From the IMG/VR virus record IMGVR_UViG_3300046804_003549, positions 1 to 43,468 of that record: a stretch of 43,468 nt of DNA; one strand, 5' to 3'. Under the pieces are notes generated by a model. It made no database searches. It worked only from the letters and a program-made list of their open reading frames with translations, and had not been told where the DNA came from. This DNA is from a virus. A program made the position numbers and the translations under genes. This document shows, piece by piece, positions 1 to 8,058 of the stretch (position 1 is its first letter; every line of letters begins with the position of its first letter).

Positions 1-1126
1 TTACTTTCTCCTTGATCTCGCTGCCTCTAGGGTCCGCAAGGAGGCTTCGGTTTCCCAGTGCACGGGGGCCGAACTCGGCTCGGCCGGAAGCCACTCCCAC
101 AATTTTCCTAGCAAGAAGCTCATCCAGGCAGTCCCCAACAGGATAAACACCAGGTATGTTATGGCCAAGAAAAGCACTGGTCCAGTTAATTCTACGCCTA
201 TGAACCAAAGCGGCAGCACCAAGGCTGCTGCCAGCGTCACCAGGGCAAGGCATAATCCATATATTGTCAAAGTAACTTCCTATTCTTGCGTTGGCCGCAC
301 AGTTAAGAGCAACACCGCCCATGTAAACCAAATTGTTGCTCCAATGGAATTTTTTCGCACGAGCCATTATATTTAAGATCAATTCTTCTGCCAGCTCCTG
401 TGCGCCGGCCGCAAGATCAAAGTCTTTGACATTGCTAAGATACTTTTGACTCAGTCCGGTATGTAGATTTTCTCGAAATCTAACTTCCCATTCATCGTCA
501 ATCAAATCAAATCTCAGTCGATTGGCAGTGTTTCTGGCGCCGTAGGCTGCCATGCCCATCAAGATGTATTCTTCATCTAGTGGGCGTAGACCCACGCGAC
601 CAGTGACTGCACTGTAGAACAATCCAATTGAATGCGGGTACCGTTGTCGCCACAGTCGCTTATAAACTGCACAACCCTTGCGATCATATTCTGCTGCCCA
701 GATTGAAATGGTATCAAATTCGCCTATGGCATCTATCACTACAACTGTGGCACGATCAAATGGGCTGGTCTGAAATCCAGCAGCGGCATGACTGAGATGA
801 TGATTGAAACTGTGTAGTTGCGCATCTCCCAACAATTTTGGTTTTAATTGTTGCCTAATAATGCTGTTTACCCTTAGTTTGTTCCACTCAATGCCTTGTC
901 CCGAATACAGTTGTCGCAACTGTTTCATCACAGGACGTTCGTAATATGCAATGTCTGAAATATCATATCCGTACAGTTCAGTAACTAGGTCTGGATGTAT
1001 GTCAGCATCATTTTTTTGTTTTGAATAACGTTCGGCATGACCGGCAAACACAATATCTCCTTGCTGAGAAATCAAACTCACAGCCGCATCATGAAAGCCT
1101 GCAGATAATCCTATAATATGTTTCAT
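1..1126 (-). CDS. Carbamoyltransferase, NodU/CmcH/TobZ family (3' end outside window)
   Basis: The reading frame starts with ATG at 1126 and stays open for 375 codons to the left edge, so the C-terminus is missing. Members of this family transfer a carbamoyl group from carbamoyl phosphate, through carbamoyl-adenylate, to a hydroxyl on a sugar or natural product. The visible part covers the Kae1-like N-terminal domain. It has HHLSH (His109, His113), Asp132 in VVVIDAIGE and Asp297 in PCPGDAGSSLGAA, which match the expected metal and nucleotide ligands, plus GGVALNCAANARI (270-282). EFGPRALGNRS (351-361), which opens the C-terminal carbamoyltransferase domain, lies just before the edge. The start overlaps the stop of the 33-aa gene as ATGA. 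NodU-like genes are known in cyanophages. Its place at the end of a glycosyltransferase and radical SAM operon suggests sugar O-carbamoylation, but the acceptor is unknown. Confidence 0.93.
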   Translation of the reverse strand, partial: MKHIIGLSAGFHDAAVSLISQQGDIVFAGHAERYSKQKNDADIHPDLVTELYGYDISDIAYYERPVMKQLRQLYSGQGIEWNKLRVNSIIRQQLKPKLLGDAQLHSFNHHLSHAAAGFQTSPFDRATVVVIDAIGEFDTISIWAAEYDRKGCAVYKRLWRQRYPHSIGLFYSAVTGRVGLRPLDEEYILMGMAAYGARNTANRLRFDLIDDEWEVRFRENLHTGLSQKYLSNVKDFDLAAGAQELAEELILNIMARAKKFHWSNNLVYMGGVALNCAANARIGSYFDNIWIMPCPGDAGSSLGAAALVHRRRINWTSAFLGHNIPGVYPVGDCLDELLARKIVGVASGRAEFGPRALGNRSLLADPRGSEIKEKV

Positions 1127-1224
1127 TTATAGATAAAAGGATCTCGCTTGCGTAATTCTTTTAGCTTTTTGCGATAGCGTATTTCCAGTCGAATTCTAGC
1201 CCAAATTTGTTTAATCCAATTCAT
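1123..1224 (-). CDS. 33-aa basic small protein coupled to carbamoyltransferase
   Basis: This very short gene begins with ATG at 1224 and stops with TGA at 1125-1123. It encodes 33 residues, MNWIKQIWARIRLEIRYRKK followed by LKELRKRDPFIYK. The stop of the 345-aa gene overlaps its start as ATGA, and its own stop overlaps the carbamoyltransferase start as ATGA, so both junctions look translationally coupled. The peptide is strongly basic, with an amphipathic helical N-terminal half and a tail ending in RDPFIYK. From memory, similar tiny proteins ending in DPFIY occur beside carbamoyltransferase genes in marine phages and cyanobacteria, but I cannot check that here. A role as partner or membrane anchor of the carbamoyltransferase is inference. 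Confidence 0.7.
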   Translation of the reverse strand: MNWIKQIWARIRLEIRYRKKLKELRKRDPFIYK

Positions 1225-2258
1225 TTTAGTGCCTCAATCTGTTGTTCTGTGTAATCTGGATCGCTCCAGCAGTAGTCATATGTAGCTTCACAATCTGATG
1301 TGCGTATTTTATACACATCCAGCTTAGTGGATAGCTGGCTCCATATTTGTTGATAATCCCCGGTGCCAAATGACCTGGATAAATCAACTTGCCCGACCTT
1401 GGGATGGCCGATTGTGAGAGTTCGGTCATCTGGATCAAATCCATTTGCGAGAAGCCAGGTACGGAATTCAGCCAGCTGTGTGATTTGCCAGTGGTACGCA
1501 CCTGGATCACGGGCCCACTCAATATCAAAGTCTCCAGCGGCTTGAGTCTGCGCTCTAAGGGCCGACGTTGTAAGTTCACTAATACGCGAATCCCGTCCTT
1601 CATCGTTGAAAACTTCCCAATGATGCTTGCCCACCGCTTTATTGACACCAACATATACGCCACCAAGGCTGCGATTAATAGTGTCAATACCAAATAGTTC
1701 ATAATCCGATTCCTCTAATTCAAAACGTGGAGCATTTAGCCAACACATTAATTGGCTAGGCCTGCGCCATTCTGGAGCATCTCGTAATTTACGCATAGAT
1801 AGCACCAGGCTTTCTATTTCGTGACACAGCAAATTAAGTTGTCTAATGTGCCAACGTGTGTAGTTATCTGCGGTTGTGTAGTGTGTACTAATTGCCCCTG
1901 CGGTACCTTGCAGATCTTCAAAATAACGATGCAAACGATTCATTTTATCATGGTTCACGTCAAGATCTGGCTGTATTACCGTGGACGAACTAAAAAATTC
2001 CTGAATGCGATAATCCAACATAGAACTGTTGATTGCATTGACACTGCGATTGACCTGTGTGCAAAGATAATTGATGTCACGAGCACTTTCAGTCCAGCCT
2101 AACCAGCAGTAGTTCTTTTCCAGGTGCAGATTGCGTTTGATGATGTCGTTCAGTGCTGCAAGCCATTTACGGCTGAGACTGTTGTCGTGTACATTGATGT
2201 ATACGTCAAGCAATTCGTCGTTGTTGCCACGCAGTGTAATTGTGATTTCGTCAAGCAA
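1221..2258 (-). CDS. Conserved-looking hypothetical protein, 345 aa (TTG start)
   Basis: I do not recognise a named family. The frame opens at a TTG (2258) preceded by GGTGG seven bases upstream, a reasonable ribosome binding site, and no in-frame ATG lies near. The start overlaps the end of the preceding radical SAM gene by 8 nt. The N-terminus looks like a short beta-rich segment (EITITLRG, DVYINV). The middle is helical, with aromatic and His-rich stretches (NRLHRYFEDLQG around 106-117). The C-terminal part carries GGVYVGVNKAVGKHHWEVF and TLTIGHPKVGQVDL. No signal peptide or membrane segment is visible. It sits between the last radical SAM gene and the carbamoyltransferase pair, so it probably works with one of them. 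Function unknown. Confidence 0.8.
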   Translation of the reverse strand: MLDEITITLRGNNDELLDVYINVHDNSLSRKWLAALNDIIKRNLHLEKNYCWLGWTESARDINYLCTQVNRSVNAINSSMLDYRIQEFFSSSTVIQPDLDVNHDKMNRLHRYFEDLQGTAGAISTHYTTADNYTRWHIRQLNLLCHEIESLVLSMRKLRDAPEWRRPSQLMCWLNAPRFELEESDYELFGIDTINRSLGGVYVGVNKAVGKHHWEVFNDEGRDSRISELTTSALRAQTQAAGDFDIEWARDPGAYHWQITQLAEFRTWLLANGFDPDDRTLTIGHPKVGQVDLSRSFGTGDYQQIWSQLSTKLDVYKIRTSDCEATYDYCWSDPDYTEQQIEALK

Positions 2259-3543
2259 TTTGCATCCACCATTGTAGTACGTCTGAACGTGCGCCCAAGA
2301 TATCTGTCATTGTCACTGGTTGTGTTCGTATGCGTTCTAGTTGTAACACGCGAGACTTGCCTTTTGAGAGTCCCGCACGATATTCGTCGGGCCATTGTTC
2401 TTCAAATGTGGGCCGTTGTTTTAGTTGTAGCAGTACGTCACGCATGGCACCTTGACTACGCCCTGCCAATTCGTCAACCCAAGGGTCCAACAAGTGTCGG
2501 GGCAGTGCCAAAGGACTCATTATAATATCCGGGGAGAATGAAAATACGACCTTGGCCAGCAGTTCCACACCCAGTTCTGCGGCCAGGCAATTCATTGCGT
2601 CCACTTCGGTCATGCCCGGCAGTGTGAGCGTAAAGTCCAGGCGCATCTGTCTGGGATTGGAGGCTATCTTTAATCCCTGTTGGAAATTGTCTAAAAATAG
2701 TGAATAGGATAAACCTGTTCGGATGTATTCTCCTGTGGCGCCGGTTCCGTCGAGGCTGGCGCAGATTTGCCAGTCTCGTATGCGTGATAAAATATCTCGA
2801 TAAAGATTGATACCGCGATGATCAATCCTACTAAGGTTAGTATTATACCTAGCATATAGTTTTCCTCCATCTCCTAATTCAATAATCCGTTGCATGTAAC
2901 GCCAGTGCTGTTCGTACATCAGCGGCTCTCCTCCAACCCAATAGACTTCTTCCACGGTATGTCGTTCCACGGCGGCAGCAAATTCGGCTTCAACTTGATC
3001 CTCTTGAAAATCTTTGATTTGGGAACGTATATCTGCTCGCATCCAATTATTCTTTGGATCATGCCAATTGACCATGTTGTGAGACTTTTCTTCGCTTTCC
3101 CAGGCGCTTGAAAGCATATCTCCGCAGGTTCTGCACTTAAAGTTGCATAGATTTGAAAACCTATAATCCCACGACACAGGATCCATAGTCGTTGAGCCAT
3201 CTGGACTTGTGTTAGCATATACATCGGCGAGTTTGTGCTGAAATAGATGATCGAAGTAGGTCCTGTAGACCGTAGTGTTAAGGAGTTTAGCATTGCATAC
3301 TTCACATTCAGGTAAGGTTTCTCCGGCCATCATTCTACGGCGCACACTTTTCATGTGCTCCGAATTCCAATGTTGTTCTAGTGTGACAGGAATATATCGT
3401 CCGGTGCCCGATGATGTGTCTATATACTGCTCAAAGTTCTGTGCAGGTTCACGGCTAGCACAGCACATTCGTCGTTCGGTTTGCGGGCTAAGATATGTGT
3501 GTGTCCAAGGTGCTAAACACATTGTATCAGGCTTGTTCATCAT
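2251..3543 (-). CDS. Twitch-domain radical SAM protein 1
   Basis: The protein is about 430 aa when started at the tandem ATG ATG (3543/3540); the frame is open further upstream to 3630, but that would run about 100 nt into the SGNH gene. Numbering from the second Met, the N-terminal auxiliary-cluster (twitch) region has C8-LAPW, the pair C26-C27, and C79/C82 after RRRMMAGETLPE. The radical SAM cluster motif CNFKCRTC is at 132-139 and supplies the SAM-binding [4Fe-4S] cluster, and a GGEPLM motif follows. This is the layout of N-terminal-twitch radical SAM proteins, which are found in aquatic phages. The reaction is unknown; relatives with twitch or SPASM domains often modify peptides or sugars. 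It overlaps the SGNH gene upstream and the 345-aa gene downstream. Confidence 0.9.
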   Translation of the reverse strand: MMNKPDTMCLAPWTHTYLSPQTERRMCCASREPAQNFEQYIDTSSGTGRYIPVTLEQHWNSEHMKSVRRRMMAGETLPECEVCNAKLLNTTVYRTYFDHLFQHKLADVYANTSPDGSTTMDPVSWDYRFSNLCNFKCRTCGDMLSSAWESEEKSHNMVNWHDPKNNWMRADIRSQIKDFQEDQVEAEFAAAVERHTVEEVYWVGGEPLMYEQHWRYMQRIIELGDGGKLYARYNTNLSRIDHRGINLYRDILSRIRDWQICASLDGTGATGEYIRTGLSYSLFLDNFQQGLKIASNPRQMRLDFTLTLPGMTEVDAMNCLAAELGVELLAKVVFSFSPDIIMSPLALPRHLLDPWVDELAGRSQGAMRDVLLQLKQRPTFEEQWPDEYRAGLSKGKSRVLQLERIRTQPVTMTDILGARSDVLQWWMQIA

Positions 3544-4057
3544 GTTTTTTTCTAAATATTTCCGCAACCCACCCATGCCACTCGGGGCTGTAATGATGTC
3601 CCAATTTCGAAAGAGGCCAACGATCAGCATGATCTATATAAGGTATTAAATCATACAGCGTCATTTCTATTAATTTTATATTGTGCTCCTGGCACATGGT
3701 TTGAATTTTTAATTGTTGAATTGCAAAATTATCCTGGAGCCACTGATCTGTTGCTTGCTCCATAAAATGAATTCTGTCTGGGTGATTGGGTAAACTTTGC
3801 TTGTATTCATTACCGACTTGATATTCAAATCTAGTCCAGTCTGGCCACAGCACGTAGATACAACTTGGGCTGTATTGTTCCACAATGCCGGGTGCTATCC
3901 TAGCAACAAAATCAGCACTAACACCTTCTGCCCCAAAATTCATAGCTCCTAATAAGTAGGACCAAGTTTCGTTGGCTTCCACTCCTGTTCCCCAGGTGTG
4001 ACTGCATCCAAATGCCACAGCGTCACTGTGCTCAATGATATTTCTATGCATATCCAA
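3527..4057 (-). CDS. SGNH/GDSL-hydrolase-like protein, 176 aa
   Basis: The N-terminus carries AVAFGCSHTWGTGVEANETW, resembling block I of SGNH hydrolases as often written in phage members (GCSHT in place of GDS, with Ser as nucleophile). NFGAEGVSADF resembles block II with its Gly/Asn, and the C-terminal HHYSPEWHGWVAEIF resembles block V with a candidate catalytic His. The strand-helix spacing fits the small SGNH fold. Known members are esterases or acyl/acetyl transfer enzymes acting on carbohydrates or lipids, so a deacylation or acyl-transfer step on a glycan would fit the neighbourhood. The gene overlaps the flanking radical SAM genes by about 14 nt at each end. A second in-frame ATG lies two codons into the frame, at 4051. 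The family call is from motif shape only. Confidence 0.7.
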   Translation of the reverse strand: MDMHRNIIEHSDAVAFGCSHTWGTGVEANETWSYLLGAMNFGAEGVSADFVARIAPGIVEQYSPSCIYVLWPDWTRFEYQVGNEYKQSLPNHPDRIHFMEQATDQWLQDNFAIQQLKIQTMCQEHNIKLIEMTLYDLIPYIDHADRWPLSKLGHHYSPEWHGWVAEIFRKKHDEQA

Positions 4058-5249
4058 TTATCGCTGCCCACTCTGGCATTACTTGTGCTAGACTTTGATT
4101 TCTACGTTGATCCAATTGTTTCATAGCTGCCAACATAGCAGCACCATCCGACGATTCCCCACCCTTCATAAAGTCTATAATACGCTGGAACTCGCCTAGA
4201 TATTCTGTGGGCACGGGCACAGTCTTTAAATGTGTTTCTAGCACTGTCTTTACAATATTAGGAAGTCTAGCAATAGAGAAATACCAAATTTCATGTAGTA
4301 TGTTCCAATACACAAAATCAAATGATTCTCGATTGTTATATATCCAAGACGCAACATGATCTATATAATATATGTTAAAGACGTTTACAGTGGTGCAGAT
4401 CTGTAGTTTGATATTATCATAGATTTCTTTTAAGTCGCGGAACTTATCTAAGTTAGCACATACTTCGTCCCACTTAGCGTTAGTGCGTTGGTATTCAAAA
4501 CGACTGCCTAAATCGTCTATAGAGAACGCTATTTCCACAGTTTTAAAGTGGCGCCAAATGTCTTCTGCGTATTCAGGGAATTGGGTTCCATTTGTGTTGT
4601 AGTGTATCTCAACTTGTCCAGCGATACCACGTTGCACAATGCCTGCTAGCATGTCAAAGTGTTCTTGTATTAAAAATGGTTCACCGCCAGTGAATTCAAT
4701 GTAGCGTATATCATTTAAGCACGAATCAATTTGACTCCAGAACTGATCATTTTCCTGGGGCCACTCACCTGCTTTAAGCATTTGATAATGAAATGAATTC
4801 TTTTTGTCTTTAATGAACTTTAGTTCTTCTGCTGCAAATTGACTCGACGACCAGGATCCGCATATACGACATTTTAAATTACAAATGTTGCCCAGCTTTA
4901 GGTCAAGAAACATCAGTGGTTTGGCAGAGTGCGTCCAAACATCGCCCATATTAATATGCTTGAGTCTATCTATTGTATGCATACGCTTAGACGTGCGACC
5001 AGCTGACTCTTCCGACCAACACTTACGACACGTGTCGGGCTTTGCTCCTGCCAAAAACTCTTGCCGTAATTGATACATATATTGTGAGTTTTGAATAGAT
5101 TTAAAGTCAGCGTTTCTTAAATTAAATTTAACGCTGTGGTTATCAGTTATTTCTTCTTCGGCCAAACAGCAAGGGCGCACAGTACCAATAGGCGATGCTT
5201 CTAGACTGATCCAAGGCAGTACACAAAAAGTGGTATTGGGTAAATTCAT
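4044..5249 (-). CDS. Twitch-domain radical SAM protein 2
   Basis: This 401-aa protein has the auxiliary-cluster cysteines at C9 (CVLPW), C27-C28 (RPCC) and C74/C77 (CRKC), then the SAM-cluster motif CNLKCRIC at 123-130, preceded by FLDLKLGN. The SAM-binding FTGGEPFLIQEHF follows in the middle of the TIM-barrel region. The N-terminal placement of the auxiliary cluster, ahead of the barrel, sets these proteins apart from classic C-terminal SPASM enzymes. It shares the ATGA overlap with the upstream radical SAM gene and overlaps the SGNH gene by 14 nt. The C-terminus ends in MPEWAAIIGYA, like the PEL-type ends of its paralogues. Substrate and product cannot be read from the sequence. Confidence 0.92.
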   Translation of the reverse strand: MNLPNTTFCVLPWISLEASPIGTVRPCCLAEEEITDNHSVKFNLRNADFKSIQNSQYMYQLRQEFLAGAKPDTCRKCWSEESAGRTSKRMHTIDRLKHINMGDVWTHSAKPLMFLDLKLGNICNLKCRICGSWSSSQFAAEELKFIKDKKNSFHYQMLKAGEWPQENDQFWSQIDSCLNDIRYIEFTGGEPFLIQEHFDMLAGIVQRGIAGQVEIHYNTNGTQFPEYAEDIWRHFKTVEIAFSIDDLGSRFEYQRTNAKWDEVCANLDKFRDLKEIYDNIKLQICTTVNVFNIYYIDHVASWIYNNRESFDFVYWNILHEIWYFSIARLPNIVKTVLETHLKTVPVPTEYLGEFQRIIDFMKGGESSDGAAMLAAMKQLDQRRNQSLAQVMPEWAAIIGYA

Positions 5250-6493
5250 GTCAAACTCATTGGTTGTTGAGCTAGTGCAAACTGGACTTTGAGGTCCGGA
5301 TACAATTCGTGATCAATGTCATAGACATTGTTGCGGTCAAATTCTGCTTGACTCCACGTGCCCCAATTCCACATCTTTTGCCAATTAATATGATTTATGC
5401 CTAGGTCACGACACAGTGCCACAAACGCTGGAATTTCTCGATAGTTAGCTCTTTGCACCACAAAGTCCGCGATTAGTTTAGTGTTGACACCCATATCTGT
5501 GATAGTTTGACGCAACCAACGTACATTGTCTATCAATTGATTCCATTGGCCATTTATACGTATTTGTTGATAAGTTAACTCTGAGGCAGCATCAAAACTC
5601 ACTCGAATTTCACGTACCGTAGGCAATAAAGCAATTATCAAATCAGATTTTTTCTGAAGATAACTGCCATTGGTTTGTATGATGTGGCTGATGTTGTTTT
5701 TGCCAGTCTGCACAATGTAGTCTAATAAATCTAAATATACGTCACTGATAAACGGTTCGCCACCACACCAACGTATTTCCACTGGCTGTTGTTGTATTTC
5801 ATCAATGATAAGAGTCTTTATGGCGGCCACAATGCGGTCATTTATAGGACGCATGATATGATGGTTATTGTTGTTGATCAATTCAGTTCGACAACTGGGG
5901 CAACGGAAATTACAAGTGTAGTCAAAATCTAAAATAATATTCTTAGGTATTTGATTAAGCAATAGTTCGCTTTTGGTGACCAGTGGCTGTGCTGAAGTTT
6001 TGTCCCCTGATTGCTGATATTCCGTGCGTGGAATACCAGCAAAAAAACTGCAAATACGATTGTTGCAGTAAGTGTAGCGACCAGCTAGAATTTCTTGACG
6101 TATGCTCTGTGCTGTTTCGCTGTTGATTACTTGATATATGCTGTCGCACTGTAACACATTGCCCACAAACAACGGAATCCAACTGGGACTACTGCAAATA
6201 AAAACATCTCCATTGCTGTTCACCCCCAGGGTAGACCAAGCAACCGAACAGGCCTTGCCTGAATATTGTTTATCAAAAAATATTTGACGTTGACGTTGTT
6301 GATTTGCCTGGGCCAATACATCGCCGTGTAGAGTTTGCGCTTCGTAACTTTCCTGCATCATACGCACAAATTCCTGCACTTCTTGTTGTATCACAGGATC
6401 TGTTCCTAGTTCGTTTTGAATCACAGATTCGTAACTAGGCCAATCTGGACCGGCAAAAACTTTGTAATCCTGAAGACTTATGATGTGTTTCAT
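5246..6493 (-). CDS. Radical SAM protein 3, divergent N-terminal auxiliary cluster
   Basis: This 415-aa protein has a helical N-terminal segment of about 80 residues, followed by a SPASM/twitch-like region: C82-SVAW, NSNGDVFIC (C100), then YC (C143) and C148. The SAM-cluster motif CNFRCPSC is at 194-201, and WCGGEPFISDVYLDLLDY carries the SAM-contacting GGEP. The auxiliary-cluster spacing, and the absence of the usual CxxPW and CC pair, make it the most divergent of the seven paralogues. It is joined to both neighbours by ATGA overlaps, so it is translated with radical SAM 2 and 4. NGDVFIC resembles the G-x-V-x-x-C start of SPASM domains in peptide-modifying enzymes. That similarity alone does not prove a peptide substrate. 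Confidence 0.9.
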   Translation of the reverse strand: MKHIISLQDYKVFAGPDWPSYESVIQNELGTDPVIQQEVQEFVRMMQESYEAQTLHGDVLAQANQQRQRQIFFDKQYSGKACSVAWSTLGVNSNGDVFICSSPSWIPLFVGNVLQCDSIYQVINSETAQSIRQEILAGRYTYCNNRICSFFAGIPRTEYQQSGDKTSAQPLVTKSELLLNQIPKNIILDFDYTCNFRCPSCRTELINNNNHHIMRPINDRIVAAIKTLIIDEIQQQPVEIRWCGGEPFISDVYLDLLDYIVQTGKNNISHIIQTNGSYLQKKSDLIIALLPTVREIRVSFDAASELTYQQIRINGQWNQLIDNVRWLRQTITDMGVNTKLIADFVVQRANYREIPAFVALCRDLGINHINWQKMWNWGTWSQAEFDRNNVYDIDHELYPDLKVQFALAQQPMSLT

Positions 6494-8058
6494 AGCAAAG
6501 CTTTCAATTCTGGTATTACGTCTAATAACTTTTCGTTTCTAATAGCATCCAGCTGATTGGTCTTTTCCCAAAACTTAGGAATTAAATGACTACGATCTTC
6601 TTCAAACATAAAATTCACAAGTGCTTGATAACGTGCTATTACAGATTCTGTGCCAGTGTAGTTAGATAACCATTGACAATGAGATTGTATTTTTTCCTTT
6701 ACTATTTCTTTGTAGGCTTTTGTGGCTATATCTACTCTGTAATAGCTAGGCTCTTGTAACCAGTTGAGACTAAAGTTATTTGGATCAATTAAGCCTTTTT
6801 CTACCCAATCCCGGTGGAAGTCCGGCAAATGCCATATATTCAATATGCTAGCTGTTGGCTGTACACTAAAACTTGTGCTCGGGCATTCAGCCATCATTCG
6901 ACGACGATTGTTTTCAATTTCGTCCCAGTTTCTGTCTTTTCTAATATACTCTGCACGTGGTCCTTGAGCGTCTAGGCTCGCGCCCACGGTAACTGACTTG
7001 AACTTTTTCCAGTATTCAAACACAGCGCGAGTTTTTAGCTTGGTCTGAGTAAAGTTTGTGTTATAAAATAATTCTACATCAAATCGTTGCAGTTTTTCTA
7101 ACTCTTCTAAGATACGATACTGCTCTTCCATGACCAATGGTTCCCCACCAGCAAAATAAATCCGTTCTACATGACCAAGATGCGGTTGTATTTGTTCCCA
7201 CATATCTGTGTCTGTTTTGCCCGATTTCATAATCACTGGTTTGTTGTACGAAGGGTCAAGTTTTATTTCATCTTGATACCATTTTGAACTAGAATGATGA
7301 TTGCAGGTTCTACAGCGTATGTTACATAGATTAGTAAATCTCATGTCGAGATATAACAACTTAAAATCATCAACTTGTTTGTTTTGTTTAATTTGGGGGA
7401 TTTTATCTTTGAACCTGTGATTCAATGATATACGTGTTGAACGATTGCCGTTGCGTTCTTGCTCATAGCACTTTTCGCAATTGGTATGATAGCTGTTATT
7501 CAACAGCGTAGTCCTAATCTCTTTTAAAGAATCACTAGTCCAGGCATCTTTCAGCGTGATCTCATTGAGATATCCCAGTGTGTCAGTTCCCAAGCAACAA
7601 GTCTTGATTTCATGATAGGGAGTAACCATTAGATGTATCCAGGGTGCAACACAGAATGTATCTCTGTTGTCTAATAGAGCACTGCTAGCACCGCTGTAGT
7701 ATTCAATCTTGGGCAGCACAGGATCTGAGCTGTATTTCTTAAAGTATTGTTCAACAGTTCCTACTTCGCCGTTGACCAAGATAACTGCAAAAAAGTTACT
7801 TACGTCTACTTTATTCAATATTTTTATAAATTTCTTAAAGAAAATTTCAAACGACAGCTTATCGTAATCATTGGTATCAAATATAAAGACTATGCGCTCA
7901 TTATTGTTGAATGTTTCCTTTCTTACAGAGGAAAGCTGATTTTTAAATTCATCCCATGCTATTATCAATTTAGCCGGAGTCCAGCCAGCTAAAGAAATAG
8001 TATCTAGTACTACAAAATTCTCTTTTTGATATTCGACTAATTCTTCTATTGTTTTCAT
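6490..8058 (-). CDS. Twitch-domain radical SAM protein 4 with extra N-terminal domain
   Basis: At 522 aa this is the longest of the set. Residues 1 to about 130 form an extra N-terminal domain that I do not recognise; hydrophobic strands (RIVFIFDTND at 55-64, FFAVILVNGE at 89-98) alternate with helices, suggesting an alpha/beta fold. The standard layout follows: C136 (CVAPW), C154-C155, C194/C197, SAM motif CNIRCRTC at 245-252 and FAGGEPLVMEEQY. From the auxiliary cluster to the end it is a close paralogue of the next radical SAM protein. Both finish with an almost identical FWEKTNQLDAIRNE segment. Its coding strand is visibly richer in A and T (many Lys, Asn, Ile) than its neighbours. ATGA overlaps join it to radical SAM genes 3 and 5. 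Confidence 0.92.
   Translation of the reverse strand: MKTIEELVEYQKENFVVLDTISLAGWTPAKLIIAWDEFKNQLSSVRKETFNNNERIVFIFDTNDYDKLSFEIFFKKFIKILNKVDVSNFFAVILVNGEVGTVEQYFKKYSSDPVLPKIEYYSGASSALLDNRDTFCVAPWIHLMVTPYHEIKTCCLGTDTLGYLNEITLKDAWTSDSLKEIRTTLLNNSYHTNCEKCYEQERNGNRSTRISLNHRFKDKIPQIKQNKQVDDFKLLYLDMRFTNLCNIRCRTCNHHSSSKWYQDEIKLDPSYNKPVIMKSGKTDTDMWEQIQPHLGHVERIYFAGGEPLVMEEQYRILEELEKLQRFDVELFYNTNFTQTKLKTRAVFEYWKKFKSVTVGASLDAQGPRAEYIRKDRNWDEIENNRRRMMAECPSTSFSVQPTASILNIWHLPDFHRDWVEKGLIDPNNFSLNWLQEPSYYRVDIATKAYKEIVKEKIQSHCQWLSNYTGTESVIARYQALVNFMFEEDRSHLIPKFWEKTNQLDAIRNEKLLDVIPELKALL

Noticed and set aside
1-270. An 89-aa minus-strand frame that looks like a hydrophobic membrane protein
   Set aside because: It lies in another frame of the carbamoyltransferase gene, whose conserved GGVALNC and EFGPRALGNRS motifs are read across the same bases. 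The hydrophobicity is a by-product of the Ala/Gly/Leu-rich coding sequence.
3544-3630. An N-terminal extension of radical SAM protein 1 to an upstream ATG
   Set aside because: It would overlap the SGNH-like gene by about 100 nt, and the other paralogues in the set with CxxPW near the N-terminus begin shortly before it.
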